From the NCBI GenBank assembly GCA_963777775.1, contig CAVZRL010000005.1, forward strand, positions 248,001 to 312,000: 64,000 nt of DNA. The letters run 5' to 3'. Positions 10,305-18,335 of this stretch are shown here, piece after piece; within the stretch, counting starts at the first letter, position 1; each line of letters opens with the position of its first letter. This DNA comes from WHSW01 sp963777775. Its GTDB lineage: Bacteria; Actinomycetota; Thermoleophilia; Solirubrobacterales; 70-9. The position numbers were made by a program, and so were the translations under genes. Under the pieces are notes generated by a model. It was not told the DNA's origin, searched no databases, and was given only the letters and a program-made list of their open reading frames with translations.

Positions 10305-10475
10305 GCGCGGCATGCCTCGATCACCTCTTCCGGTTCGGCGCGCGGTGCGCGGTGGGCGCCGTTCGGCGGCGCCGGGTGTGCTCGCCCGCGGCGTCCGGCG
10401 TTCAGGTCAGGGCCGGGTTGCTTGCGCGGGCGTTTGCCTTTGCGGACGTAACAGCCTGGGCGGCTCGAGTTGCGG

Positions 10476-10499
10476 GATGTGTGACCGGACTCACACATC
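10476..10499. promoter_or_regulatory. Perfect CRP/GlxR-type operator
   Basis: A perfect 9-bp inverted repeat with a 6-bp spacer contains TGTGA-N6-TCACA, the exact consensus of cAMP-receptor-protein sites in actinobacteria and enterobacteria. It lies 37 bp upstream of the RTX-like gene start and about 160 bp upstream of the divergent M23 gene. It is centred about 49 bp before the presumed transcription start. The intergenic interval 10314-10536 otherwise shows no coding signal. Confidence 0.72.
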
Positions 10500-10517
10500 G
10501 TTTGCTTGCAAGCGATG
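10496..10517. repeat. Near-palindrome overlapping the CRP-type site
   Basis: A 22-bp near-palindrome (arms CATCGTTTGC and GCAAGCGATG, one mismatch) overlaps the right arm of the CRP-type operator and the -35 box of the promoter. It could be a second operator for a different regulator. Confidence 0.5.
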
Positions 10518-10530
10518 TTGCGGTTACGGT
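10502..10530 (+). promoter_or_regulatory. Promoter of the RTX-like gene (leaderless)
   Basis: A -35-like TTGCTT (10502-10507) and a -10 TACGGT (10525-10530) are spaced by 17 bp. The GTG start at 10537 is 7 bases after the -10 box, so the transcript would begin at or next to the start codon. Confidence 0.5.
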
Positions 10531-10536
10531 GCCCGG

Positions 10537-11100
10537 GTGAACGCCAGGCGAGGAGTACGCGCTGCGGGCGCCCTGGGCGCGCTCGGCGCCGCGGTGCTGG
10601 CGCTCGTGCTCCCCGGTGGCGCCGCCACCGGGGCCGGCGGGGGCGCGCGCTGCGACGGCAAGCCGGTCACCGTGACCGAGGACAACCAGGGCGGTCCGAT
10701 TGGCGGCGGAACCGATCGGGTCACCGGCACCAACGGCGTCGACGTGATCAACGGCGGCGGCGGCGCCGACTTCCTCAACGCCCTCGGCGGCAGGGACGTG
10801 ATTTGCGGCGGCACCGGCAGCGACCGGATCGAAGCCGACACCGGCGCCGACCGAGTGTTCGGCGACGCCGGCGACGACTCCGGCGGCGGCTCGGAGGGAC
10901 CGCGCCTGGTCGGCGGCGCGGGCGCCGACACGATCTACGGTGCCGGCGGCGAAGACCGCCTGAACGGGAACTCCGGCAGGGACGACCTGTTCGGAGAGCA
11001 GGACGACGACCAGCTCGACGGCGGCAGCGAGCCCGACCGCTGCTCGGGCGGCAAGGGCGACGACAGGGCCAAGGCCTGCGAGCAGGTGTCGGGGATCTGA
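10537..11100 (+). CDS. Secreted RTX-like calcium-binding repeat protein
   Basis: A 187-residue protein with a signal peptide (about residues 1-30) followed by hemolysin-type nonapeptide repeats of the GGxGxDxxx kind, such as NGGGGADFLNALGGRD, GGTGSDRIEAD and GGAGADTIYGAGGEDRL. These normally form a calcium-binding parallel beta roll. Two cysteines flank the repeats. Neither a protease nor a toxin domain is attached, so it is a short stand-alone RTX protein. GTG start at 10537, inferred from the signal peptide and the promoter spacing; an upstream frame extension is not coding-like. Regulation by a CRP-type factor is likely. Confidence 0.82.
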   Translation: MNARRGVRAAGALGALGAAVLALVLPGGAATGAGGGARCDGKPVTVTEDNQGGPIGGGTDRVTGTNGVDVINGGGGADFLNALGGRDVICGGTGSDRIEADTGADRVFGDAGDDSGGGSEGPRLVGGAGADTIYGAGGEDRLNGNSGRDDLFGEQDDDQLDGGSEPDRCSGGKGDDRAKACEQVSGI

Positions 11101-11103
11101 CGC

Positions 11104-12756
11104 CTACCGGCGCCGGGCCAGGCTCCAGATCTGCGACGCCTCGGGAATCCGCAGCAGCGTGATCACGGCGCCGTAGACGGCCGCGCCGAGCGCCAGCGCG
11201 ACGCCGAGCGACGCGATCTGGCCCGCCAGGCCGGGGCCGAGCAGCTCGTCGAGCAGGCGCCAGGTCGCGTAGCTGGCGACCGCCAGCAGAGCCGAGGCGA
11301 GCGTCACCCTCACCGTCGTCCACGCCAACCGGCCGAGCTCGAGCCGGCCGAGCTGGCGACGCAGGATCTCGCTCTGCACGGCGACGCTGGCGCCGGTGGC
11401 GATCGCGGTCGCGGCGACGATCCCGCCGACCCCGAAGGGCCCGTAGAAGATCCCCGAGAAGAGCGCCGTGACGGCGAGGTTCATCGCCGCGATTGCGGAC
11501 GGGACCCAGGGCCTCTGCAGGCTGAAGAAGGTCCGCGTCAGGAGCAGGAAGAGGCCGTTGAACGGCAGCGAGAAGGCGAACCAGAACAGCGCCGTCGCGA
11601 CAAGCTCGGTCTGGCCGACGCCGAACTCGCCCCGCTGGTAGACGAGGCGCACCATCGGCTCCGAGAGAACGAGGATCGCGGCAGTCGCGGGCATCAGCAG
11701 AAGGACGATCTGGCGCATCCCGTTGGCCATCGTCGCGCGCAGGTCGTCGTACTCGGCCCGCGCGGCGAATCGCGACAGGGTCGGAAAGAGGACGGTGGTA
11801 ACGGCGACCGAGAAGATCCCCTGGGGCAGCATGTAGATCCGGAATGCCTTGTCGATCGCCGCCGGCCCGCGGTCGGAGACGAGGCTGCCGAAGAAGCTGT
11901 TGACGAGCAGGTTGACGTTGATAAGCCCGAGGCTGATCGTCACCGGGAGCATCAGCAACAGCACCCGGCGGACGTCCGGCGAGCGCCAGTCGAAGGCCCG
12001 CAGGAGGCGAAACGGCGTGTTGCGAATGTCGGCGGCGCAGATCGCGAGCTGGACGACGGTCCCGACCACGACCCCGACCGCGTAGAGATGGATCTCGTCC
12101 TGCTCAGGGACCAGCGGGGCGAAGCCGACCAGCACCGCGATGATCGCCAGGTTCCAGAAGAAGGGCGCGATCGCGAAGGCGGCAAAGCGGTCGTAGCTGT
12201 TCAGGACCCCGACCACCATCCCGCTCACCCCGAGCAGGAGCAGGATCGGGAACAGGGCCTGCGCGAGCGCGATCATGAGCTGATCCCGCTCGTCCCCGAA
12301 TCCGGGCGCGAATAGCGGCATCAGCAGAGGTGCGAGGAGGATGAAGAGCGCGGTCAGCAGGCCGAGCACCAGCGCGACCAGATAGATCAGGGTCGAGCCG
12401 AGCCGGAACGCCTCCCGGTTCTCGCCGCGCTCCAGGTGCTCGGTGAAGACCGGCACGAATGCGGCCTGGATCGCCGCGTCGGCGAACAGGCTGCGGACCA
12501 GGTTCGGAAGCTGGAAGGCGATCGTGAAGGCCGACATCTGCCCCTTGGCGCCGAAGAAGCTCGCGGCGACGATCTCCCGGACCAGGCCCGCGATCCGCGA
12601 GAGACCGGTCGCGAAGGCAAAGAAGGCGGTCGAGCGCGCCAGGCGCCCGGCGCCGCGGGGGCGCGGCGCAGTCACCTCCTCGCTCGGCAGCACCTCCGCT
12701 TCGGCGACGTCGTCGAGCTCCGTCCGGCGGGGCCCCGGACTCGGGCCTTCGCTCAT
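11104..12756 (-). CDS. murJ: Lipid II flippase MurJ
   Basis: MOP-superfamily flippase that moves lipid II across the cytoplasmic membrane. It has 550 residues with about 14 transmembrane helices. The family segment near the N-terminus (TGLSRIAGLVREIVAASFFGA) is followed by SAFTIAFQLPNLVRSLFADAAI, both diagnostic of MurJ/MviN. A hydrophilic N-terminal extension of about 40 residues precedes the first helix. ATG start, divergent from rpsT with 30 bp between starts; convergent with the RTX gene 3 bp away. Confidence 0.94.
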   Translation of the reverse strand: MSEGPSPGPRRTELDDVAEAEVLPSEEVTAPRPRGAGRLARSTAFFAFATGLSRIAGLVREIVAASFFGAKGQMSAFTIAFQLPNLVRSLFADAAIQAAFVPVFTEHLERGENREAFRLGSTLIYLVALVLGLLTALFILLAPLLMPLFAPGFGDERDQLMIALAQALFPILLLLGVSGMVVGVLNSYDRFAAFAIAPFFWNLAIIAVLVGFAPLVPEQDEIHLYAVGVVVGTVVQLAICAADIRNTPFRLLRAFDWRSPDVRRVLLLMLPVTISLGLINVNLLVNSFFGSLVSDRGPAAIDKAFRIYMLPQGIFSVAVTTVLFPTLSRFAARAEYDDLRATMANGMRQIVLLLMPATAAILVLSEPMVRLVYQRGEFGVGQTELVATALFWFAFSLPFNGLFLLLTRTFFSLQRPWVPSAIAAMNLAVTALFSGIFYGPFGVGGIVAATAIATGASVAVQSEILRRQLGRLELGRLAWTTVRVTLASALLAVASYATWRLLDELLGPGLAGQIASLGVALALGAAVYGAVITLLRIPEASQIWSLARRR

Positions 12757-12767
12757 TCGGCCCTCGC

Positions 12768-12773
12768 TATAGT
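12768..12773 (+). promoter_or_regulatory. Candidate -10 box for rpsT
   Basis: TATAGT lies 13 bases before the rpsT ATG in the 30-bp gap between the divergent starts of murJ and rpsT. No good -35 is seen. It would give a very short leader. Confidence 0.35.
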
Positions 12774-12786
12774 CACGCGTCGCCCA

Positions 12787-13050
12787 ATGGCCAACATCGC
12801 CTCACAAAAGAAGCGCAATGCCCGCACCCGGCGCGAGCACGACGAGAACCGACGCCTGACCAGCGCCGTCAGGACCCACTTTCGGCGACTCGAGGCGGCG
12901 GTCGCCGCCGGCGACGCGACCGCGGCCGAGGCAGAGCACGGGGCGCTCTGCTCACGGATCGACAAAGCGGTCCGCAAGGGAGCGCTGCACCACAACGCCG
13001 GCGCCCGCAAGAAGGCCCGCGCGGCGCGGATCCGCGCCGCTGCCGGCTGA
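12787..13050 (+). CDS. rpsT: 30S ribosomal protein S20
   Basis: Small basic 16S rRNA-binding protein of 87 residues. The N-terminus MANIASQKKRNARTRREHDE and the C-terminal KGALHHNAGARKKARAA are typical. ATG at 12787; the longer open frame upstream is antisense to murJ. It is convergent with holA, 3 bp apart, an arrangement seen in many bacteria where rpsT neighbours holA and comEC. Confidence 0.95.
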   Translation: MANIASQKKRNARTRREHDENRRLTSAVRTHFRRLEAAVAAGDATAAEAEHGALCSRIDKAVRKGALHHNAGARKKARAARIRAAAG

Positions 13051-13053
13051 GCG

Positions 13054-14073
13054 TCAGCGGCCACGCGCGCCCGCCGCACGGCGCACGGCGAGCGTCAGGG
13101 CAACGGGCTCCGGGTAGTCCGAGCCACCGCGCGTCCACCACTCGAGGTCGGCGATCGCGCAGGCGGCGCCGCGCAGCTCGCGGCGCGAGCGACCGCCCAG
13201 CCTTCGGACCAGCATCTTGGCCGCGTAGGGATGCATCGGCAGCGACGCCTCGACCTCGCTCGCCGAGCTGCCCGTCTCGAGCCGCTCGAGCGCCAGGTTG
13301 GCCTCGCGGAGGCGCTTCGCGGCCTGGTAGACGAGTGGCGTGACCGACTCGCCCTGGGCGGCGAGCCGTTCGGCGGCCGCCAGGGCAGCGGCGGGATCGC
13401 GGTCGACGATCGCGTCTGAAAGCGCCCAGGCGACCTCCTCGGAGGTATCGGCGATCATCGCCTCGAGGTCGTCGCTGCCGACTCGGCCCCCGGGCTCGGC
13501 CCAGATCGCCAGCCGGTCGAGCTCGGTCGCAAGCCGGACCGTCGAGTCACCCACGCGCTCAGCGAGTAGCTGGGCGCCCTCGGGCTCGAGCTCGAAGCCG
13601 CGGCGCCGGGCCTCTGCGGTCAGCCATCCCACGATCTGGCCCCGCTTCGGGGCAGTGAACTCGAGCACCTCCCCGCCGGCGGCGATCACCGCTTCGGCGA
13701 GCTTCTTCGGCGCCCTCAGCTTCGGCGGCTGCTCGAGTGCGACGAGCACCAGCGTGACGTCGGGGGGCAAAGAGGCGAGCGCGGCGACGACTGGCTCCGC
13801 CTGCTTCGCAGACCAGCGTTCGACCCCGCTGGCAAGCAGGTAGCGGCGCTCGGCGGTCAGCGAGAGAGCCGGGATCGCCGCCAGCAGCACCTCCGGGTCG
13901 GGGCCTGCGCTCGACCCGGGAGGCGGCGAGAACGCCTCCAGCGACCCGGGCCCTCCCTCCGACTCGGCGCGGGCTCGTAGGCGCGCCACCGTCGCGCCGA
14001 GCTTTGCCTCGTCGGTGCCCGCGATCAGGTACGCGGGCGCAATCCCGTCGCTCTCAGACTTCGATCGGGCCAA
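13054..14073 (-). CDS. holA: DNA polymerase III subunit delta
   Basis: Clamp-loader delta subunit that opens the beta clamp. It has 339 residues with the N-terminal AAA+-like domain beginning PAYLIAGTDEAKL, the segment SGVERWSAKQAEPV, and the helical C-terminal collar domain starting near DAIVDRDPAAALAA. TTG start. It is downstream of the comEA-comEC unit, as in many Gram-positive genomes. Confidence 0.9.
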   Translation of the reverse strand: MARSKSESDGIAPAYLIAGTDEAKLGATVARLRARAESEGGPGSLEAFSPPPGSSAGPDPEVLLAAIPALSLTAERRYLLASGVERWSAKQAEPVVAALASLPPDVTLVLVALEQPPKLRAPKKLAEAVIAAGGEVLEFTAPKRGQIVGWLTAEARRRGFELEPEGAQLLAERVGDSTVRLATELDRLAIWAEPGGRVGSDDLEAMIADTSEEVAWALSDAIVDRDPAAALAAAERLAAQGESVTPLVYQAAKRLREANLALERLETGSSASEVEASLPMHPYAAKMLVRRLGGRSRRELRGAACAIADLEWWTRGGSDYPEPVALTLAVRRAAGARGR

Positions 14074-14118
14074 GGTCGGGCGAGTGTATTCGGCCCCCCG
14101 GCCGGTGCCGGTTGCCGC

Positions 14119-14547
14119 TCAGACGCTGCCGATCAGCAGGCTGAGCGCACCGAAGCCGATCGCGGCGCCGGTGATCTGGAGCAGCAACCTACCCCGCGCC
14201 CCGGTCACCGCAAAGTAGAGCGCGATCAGCGCGCCGATGCCAGCCAGCGCTCCGCTGATGAACCCGAGCGCGACGGCAATCGCCTTCTGGGCCGACGAGC
14301 CGTCGAAGTACTCGGTGCAGGTCGGATCAGCCTGGCAGGCGTCGAGCAGCGGCGTGTCGGCGATCTCGATCATCGCGATGATCATCACCGCGCTGGCGAA
14401 GAGGAGGGCGAAGGCGAGCAGGACGCCGAGCGCGCGCCAACCACCACCGGCCCGCTCCTCGCCGGCGCCGGCCGGGGCGTCCGGGGGCGACGGCGCAGCC
14501 GCGGACGGCTGCTCGGGGGAGGGACTCGGGGTTCCGCTTGCTTCCAT
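14119..14547 (-). CDS. Small membrane protein of unknown function
   Basis: A 142-residue protein not recognised as a known family. A Pro/Ala/Ser-rich N-terminal 35 residues is followed by three predicted transmembrane helices (about 40-62, 87-110 and 118-138). The loop between the first and second helices carries two cysteines (CQADPTC) that could form a disulfide outside the membrane. ATG start. It lies between comEC and holA. Confidence 0.65.
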   Translation of the reverse strand: MEASGTPSPSPEQPSAAAPSPPDAPAGAGEERAGGGWRALGVLLAFALLFASAVMIIAMIEIADTPLLDACQADPTCTEYFDGSSAQKAIAVALGFISGALAGIGALIALYFAVTGARGRLLLQITGAAIGFGALSLLIGSV

Positions 14548-14594
14548 CTCGGCTTCTCTCCTCGTGGGAATCGGGCCGCGGGCACCCTAGCGGG

Positions 14595-16922
14595 TCACCC
14601 CGACACCCACCACCTCTCGCGGACGACCTCGATCGAGATCGCGCCCTCCTCGTCGGTGCGAATCACCTCGACGCCCTCGGCGGCCAGCGTCGCCATGGTC
14701 TGAGCTGACGGATGACCGTACGGGTTCTCCTCGCCGACCGAGATCACCGCCAGTCCCGGCTCGGTGCGCTCGAGCAGCGCGTTGAGGCCGAGGTCCTCGC
14801 TGCCGTGGTGGGCGAGCTTCAGCACGTCGATCTCGCCGGGGTCAACGGGCGCCGCCTCGGCCTCGGCGTCGCCGGTCAGCAGTGCCTGAAACCCGCGCCA
14901 GCGGGCCAGGATCACGAGCGAGAGCAGGTTCGGGTCGGCGGGCCGGCCGGCGGCGTCCGCAACGACGCGCTGCGCCGGCGGCCAGAGGATTTCGAGACGC
15001 AGCGCTCCGGAGTGCAGCACGGCGCCGGCGGCGAGGCGCACCGGGGCGGTCCCGGCGGCCCGCGCGGCGGCCAAGGTCGCAGCATCGGCCCGGGCGAATA
15101 GCAGGCGATCGGGGCGCAGGCGCTCCAGCACCGCCGTAGCGCCGCCGTCGTGATCGGCCTCCGGGTGGGTGATCGCGAGCGCCGCGAGCCGCTCCACCCC
15201 CCGCCCCTCGAGCTGATCGGCGACGTCGGCGGCGGCCGGCCCGGCGTCGATCAGGATCGGATCGCGGCCCCGGGGCTCGAGCAGGATTGAATCGCCCTGG
15301 CCGACGTCGAGCACCGTGATCCTGAACCCGGGCGTGGGGCCGCCGTCGGTTCCCGGGCCGGCGATCACGAGCCCGCCCGCACCAACCGCTGCGACTGCGC
15401 CGACCGCGATCGCGAAGCGACGCCGGCGGCCGTCCGCGACCGTGCGGCCGAGGGACCGGGCGCGCAGCGCGCGCCGCCGCGCAAGCCAGCGCATTGCAAG
15501 CGTCGAGCCGGCGGCAAGCGCCAGGTAGCTGGCGAGCAGCGGCAGCGGGGCGCCGAGGCGGAGGTCGAGCTGCGACCAGCCCGGCTCGGCAAACCACCCG
15601 GCGACCTGGGCGACGTAGGAGGCGAGCAGGCCCGCGAGCCAAGTCAGCGGCTCGACCGGGAGCCACGGAATCTGGCCGACCCCGGCGGCGAGCATGCCGA
15701 GCCACATCACCGGCGCGACCGCGGGCAGGGCGACGAGGTTGGCGGGCAGGGCGACGACCGAGACGGCGCCGAAGTGGTGCGCCATCAGGGGAGCGGTCGC
15801 GAGCGTCGCCGCGATCGTCAGCGCCACCCCGTCGGCGAGCCCACGCCGCCAGCCCGCGGATCGGTCGCTCAGGGTCTCCGAGATCGGGCGAGCCGCGAGC
15901 AGGATGCCGGCGACAGCCGCGAAGCTGAGCTGCCAGCCGACGTCCCCGGTCGCACGAGGGTCGAGCGCGAGCGTCGCGGCGGCGGCGAGGAGGAGCGCGT
16001 ACCAGCGCGACCGCGGCCGGCCCGCGAGCGCGGCGATCACGCCGGCCGCGCCCATCACGCCGGCGCGCTGGATCGACGGGCCGGCACCGGCGACCGGCAC
16101 GTAGACGGCGATCGCCGCCAGGATCCACCCGAGCCGCGCCCGCAGCGGCACGCCGAGCACCCCGAGCACGACCGTCGCCAGGACCGAGAGCAGGACGATG
16201 TTCTGGCCCGAGACGGCAAGCAGGTGAGCGAGTCCGGAGCGCTTGAACTGCTCGACGATCGGCGCCGCGATCCGGTCGTCTTCCCCGAGCACGAAGCCCC
16301 GCAGGAGGCTCGCCGCCGGCGGCGAGGTGCCCCGGCCGAGCGCGTCCTCGGCGCGCGATCGCAACCCGTCGAGCAGACCCTCGACTCCGTCGCGCCGTGC
16401 CGAAGCGAGCCGATTGACCGCCGACGCAGCAACGATCGTCGCGATCCCGAGCCGCTCGAGCCGCGACGCCTCCCACTCGTCCGGTTCGCGCGTCCTGCCG
16501 CGGGCGGCGATCAGGCTGCCGACCGGGAGCTCCGGAACCGGCTCGCGCGCCTCGACCAGGAGCCGACCGTGCGGGGTCTGCAGGCGCACCGCAACCTCGC
16601 CGCCGGCTCGGTCGGGCACCGCCGCGACGTAGCCGCGCACGGCCATCTCGCGCCCGGGGGCGAGCCGCACGGCCCCGGCGTCGATCGCCGCCAGCCGCTC
16701 GCAGCCGATCCCGATCCCGACCAACGCGCAGGCGGCGAATAGCAGCCCGAGCCAGGCAAGCGACGCGGCGCGCGCGTCGGGATCAGGGCGGGCGACCGCG
16801 AGCCCGACACCGAGAGCGACGCCCAGCGCCGCCGCCGACAGCGGGGCCGGAATGGACGGCAGCAGCGGGGTGCAGACGAGTCCGGCGGTGAGGCCGCCGA
16901 GAGCGACGGAGCGACGCCCGAT
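14595..16922 (-). CDS. comEC: DNA internalization competence protein ComEC/Rec2
   Basis: Channel for uptake of single-stranded DNA. The Competence domain is in the middle with SGLAHLLAVSGQNIVLLS and SIQRAGVMGAAGVIAAL, then further membrane helices, then a C-terminal metallo-beta-lactamase domain (LDVGQGDSILLEP, ITHPEADHDGG, LKLAHHGSED). The first canonical start is a TTG at 16724, but the frame upstream is clearly coding and hydrophobic (SVALGGLTAGLVCTPLLP, LGVALGVGLAVARPD). No ATG, GTG or TTG exists there; ATC at 16922 would give a normal N-terminus of 775 residues, 14 bp after the comEA stop. The exact start is uncertain. Confidence 0.88.
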   Translation of the reverse strand: MGRRSVALGGLTAGLVCTPLLPSIPAPLSAAALGVALGVGLAVARPDPDARAASLAWLGLLFAACALVGIGIGCERLAAIDAGAVRLAPGREMAVRGYVAAVPDRAGGEVAVRLQTPHGRLLVEAREPVPELPVGSLIAARGRTREPDEWEASRLERLGIATIVAASAVNRLASARRDGVEGLLDGLRSRAEDALGRGTSPPAASLLRGFVLGEDDRIAAPIVEQFKRSGLAHLLAVSGQNIVLLSVLATVVLGVLGVPLRARLGWILAAIAVYVPVAGAGPSIQRAGVMGAAGVIAALAGRPRSRWYALLLAAAATLALDPRATGDVGWQLSFAAVAGILLAARPISETLSDRSAGWRRGLADGVALTIAATLATAPLMAHHFGAVSVVALPANLVALPAVAPVMWLGMLAAGVGQIPWLPVEPLTWLAGLLASYVAQVAGWFAEPGWSQLDLRLGAPLPLLASYLALAAGSTLAMRWLARRRALRARSLGRTVADGRRRRFAIAVGAVAAVGAGGLVIAGPGTDGGPTPGFRITVLDVGQGDSILLEPRGRDPILIDAGPAAADVADQLEGRGVERLAALAITHPEADHDGGATAVLERLRPDRLLFARADAATLAAARAAGTAPVRLAAGAVLHSGALRLEILWPPAQRVVADAAGRPADPNLLSLVILARWRGFQALLTGDAEAEAAPVDPGEIDVLKLAHHGSEDLGLNALLERTEPGLAVISVGEENPYGHPSAQTMATLAAEGVEVIRTDEEGAISIEVVRERWWVSG

Positions 16923-16936
16923 CGGGCCGGCGAGAG

Positions 16937-17542
16937 CTAGGGCTGGAGGCTGTCGCGCAGCGCCTCCATCGTCGCCGGGCCGATGCCGCTGATCTGGTCG
17001 AGATCCTCGACCGAGCCGACACCTCCGTGCTCGTCGCGGTACTCGACGATGTCACCCGCGGTGACCGGCCCGATCCCCTCGATCGTGTCGAGCTCCTCGA
17101 CCGTCGCCATCCCGAGGCTGATCGGCGCGTCTGCCGCACCGGCGGTGCTCGCCGCCGCGCTGGCGCCCGCGATCCGCTCCGGCACCACCACCTGCTGGCC
17201 GTCGGCGAGCAGCGCCGCGAGGTTGATCTGGTCGGGCAGCCCGTCGGGCGCCGCACCGCCGGCCCGCTGCACGGCGTCGGCGACCCGCGAGCCGTCCGGG
17301 AGCCGGTAGACGCCCGGGTCGCGGACTCCTCCGGCAACGTGGACCACGAGGCCGCCGCCTTCGCGCTCGACCGCCATCCCGCCGCCGAGGCCGGGCTCGT
17401 CTTCTGATCCCGCCGCGGCGGATCCCGAGCCGAGACCTGCTTCGACCGCGTCATCGGAGCGGATCCAGCGGGCGCCGACGAGGAGCAGGGCGACCCCGAT
17501 CGCCGCGTAGACGAGCAATTGCGAGCGGCTCAGGTCGCGCAT
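16937..17542 (-). CDS. comEA: ComEA-like DNA-binding competence protein
   Basis: DNA receptor for transformation. One N-terminal transmembrane helix (LLVYAAIGVALLLVGARWI) anchors it. A SLBB domain (VHVAGGVRDPGVYRLPDGSR) follows, then a low-complexity linker and two helix-hairpin-helix motifs (LDTIEGIGPVTAGDIVEYR and LDQISGIGPATMEAL). It has 201 residues; ATG start. It sits directly upstream of comEC, as expected. Confidence 0.92.
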   Translation of the reverse strand: MRDLSRSQLLVYAAIGVALLLVGARWIRSDDAVEAGLGSGSAAAGSEDEPGLGGGMAVEREGGGLVVHVAGGVRDPGVYRLPDGSRVADAVQRAGGAAPDGLPDQINLAALLADGQQVVVPERIAGASAAASTAGAADAPISLGMATVEELDTIEGIGPVTAGDIVEYRDEHGGVGSVEDLDQISGIGPATMEALRDSLQP

Positions 17543-17598
17543 GGCGCGATCCTCGGCGGCGGGGGATCACGCGTGGCGCGCGCCTCGCGCCGGATGCG

Positions 17599-17865
17599 TC
17601 ACACGACTCGAAAGCCCGTCAATCGGTCGCCCTGCTCCTCGAACGTCTCCAGTCGCTCGACCGACGCCCCCGACGGCCCGTGCTCGCAGAAGCGCAGCAG
17701 CGCCTGGACCGCGTCCTCCTCGCCCTCGAACACGGCCTCGACCGCGCCGTCGGCACGGTTGCGAACCCAGCCGGCGACGCCGCGCTGAACGGCCAGGCGC
17801 CGCGTGGTGTCGCGGAAGAAGACTCCCTGGACCTGTCCGTGGACGAGGACCCGGCGGCGGATCAC
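17599..17865 (-). CDS. acyP: Acylphosphatase
   Basis: An 88-residue enzyme hydrolysing acyl phosphates. The signature GQVQGVFFRDTTRR contains the catalytic Arg, and the second motif GWVRNRADGAVEAVFEG contains the catalytic Asn. GTG start. It lies 10 bp after the cupin gene on the same strand. Confidence 0.93.
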   Translation of the reverse strand: MIRRRVLVHGQVQGVFFRDTTRRLAVQRGVAGWVRNRADGAVEAVFEGEEDAVQALLRFCEHGPSGASVERLETFEEQGDRLTGFRVV

Positions 17866-17875
17866 GCCGGCGGGA

Positions 17876-18280
17876 TCACTCGTCCTCGTCGTAGTCGTCG
17901 TAGCCGGTGGCCTGGGCGGCGAGTCGGCGGCTGTAGAGCTCGTCGGCGGAGACGGCGGGCGACTGGACGGACACCAGCGCCAGCGGGGCGCTGCCGTCGT
18001 TGGCGACCGCGTGGTCGGTGGCCGGCGGGATCAGCACCAGGTCGCCGACATCGAGCCGCTGCGTGTCGCCCGTCGCCGACATCGTCCCGGTTCCGCTGAC
18101 CACGATGTAAACCTGCTCGGCCTCTTCGTGCGAGCGGAGCTCCTCGGAGACCCCCGGCGGTACCTCGAGCCAGTTGACCGAGAGGTTGCGCGAGCCGAGC
18201 TCGCCGGCGTCCATGAGGATGTGCGGGCGCAGGCCGTGCACCTCCGTCGTGGTCGCGTCCGACAAGCGTCTGACGAGCAC
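17876..18280 (-). CDS. Cupin domain-containing protein
   Basis: A 134-residue single-domain cupin. Motif 1 is SHEEAEQVYIVVSGTG and motif 2 is GDLVLIPPATDHAVAN, giving a His/Glu/His metal site with the first motif's HxH replaced by HEE. The C-terminus is acidic and Tyr-rich (GYDDYDEDE). Substrate unknown. Probably cotranscribed with acyP. Confidence 0.82.
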   Translation of the reverse strand: MLVRRLSDATTTEVHGLRPHILMDAGELGSRNLSVNWLEVPPGVSEELRSHEEAEQVYIVVSGTGTMSATGDTQRLDVGDLVLIPPATDHAVANDGSAPLALVSVQSPAVSADELYSRRLAAQATGYDDYDEDE

Positions 18281-18335
18281 GCGCGCTTTCTAGCAGACGT
18301 ACCCGCGGCACGTTGTCAACGGGTCGGACGATCGC

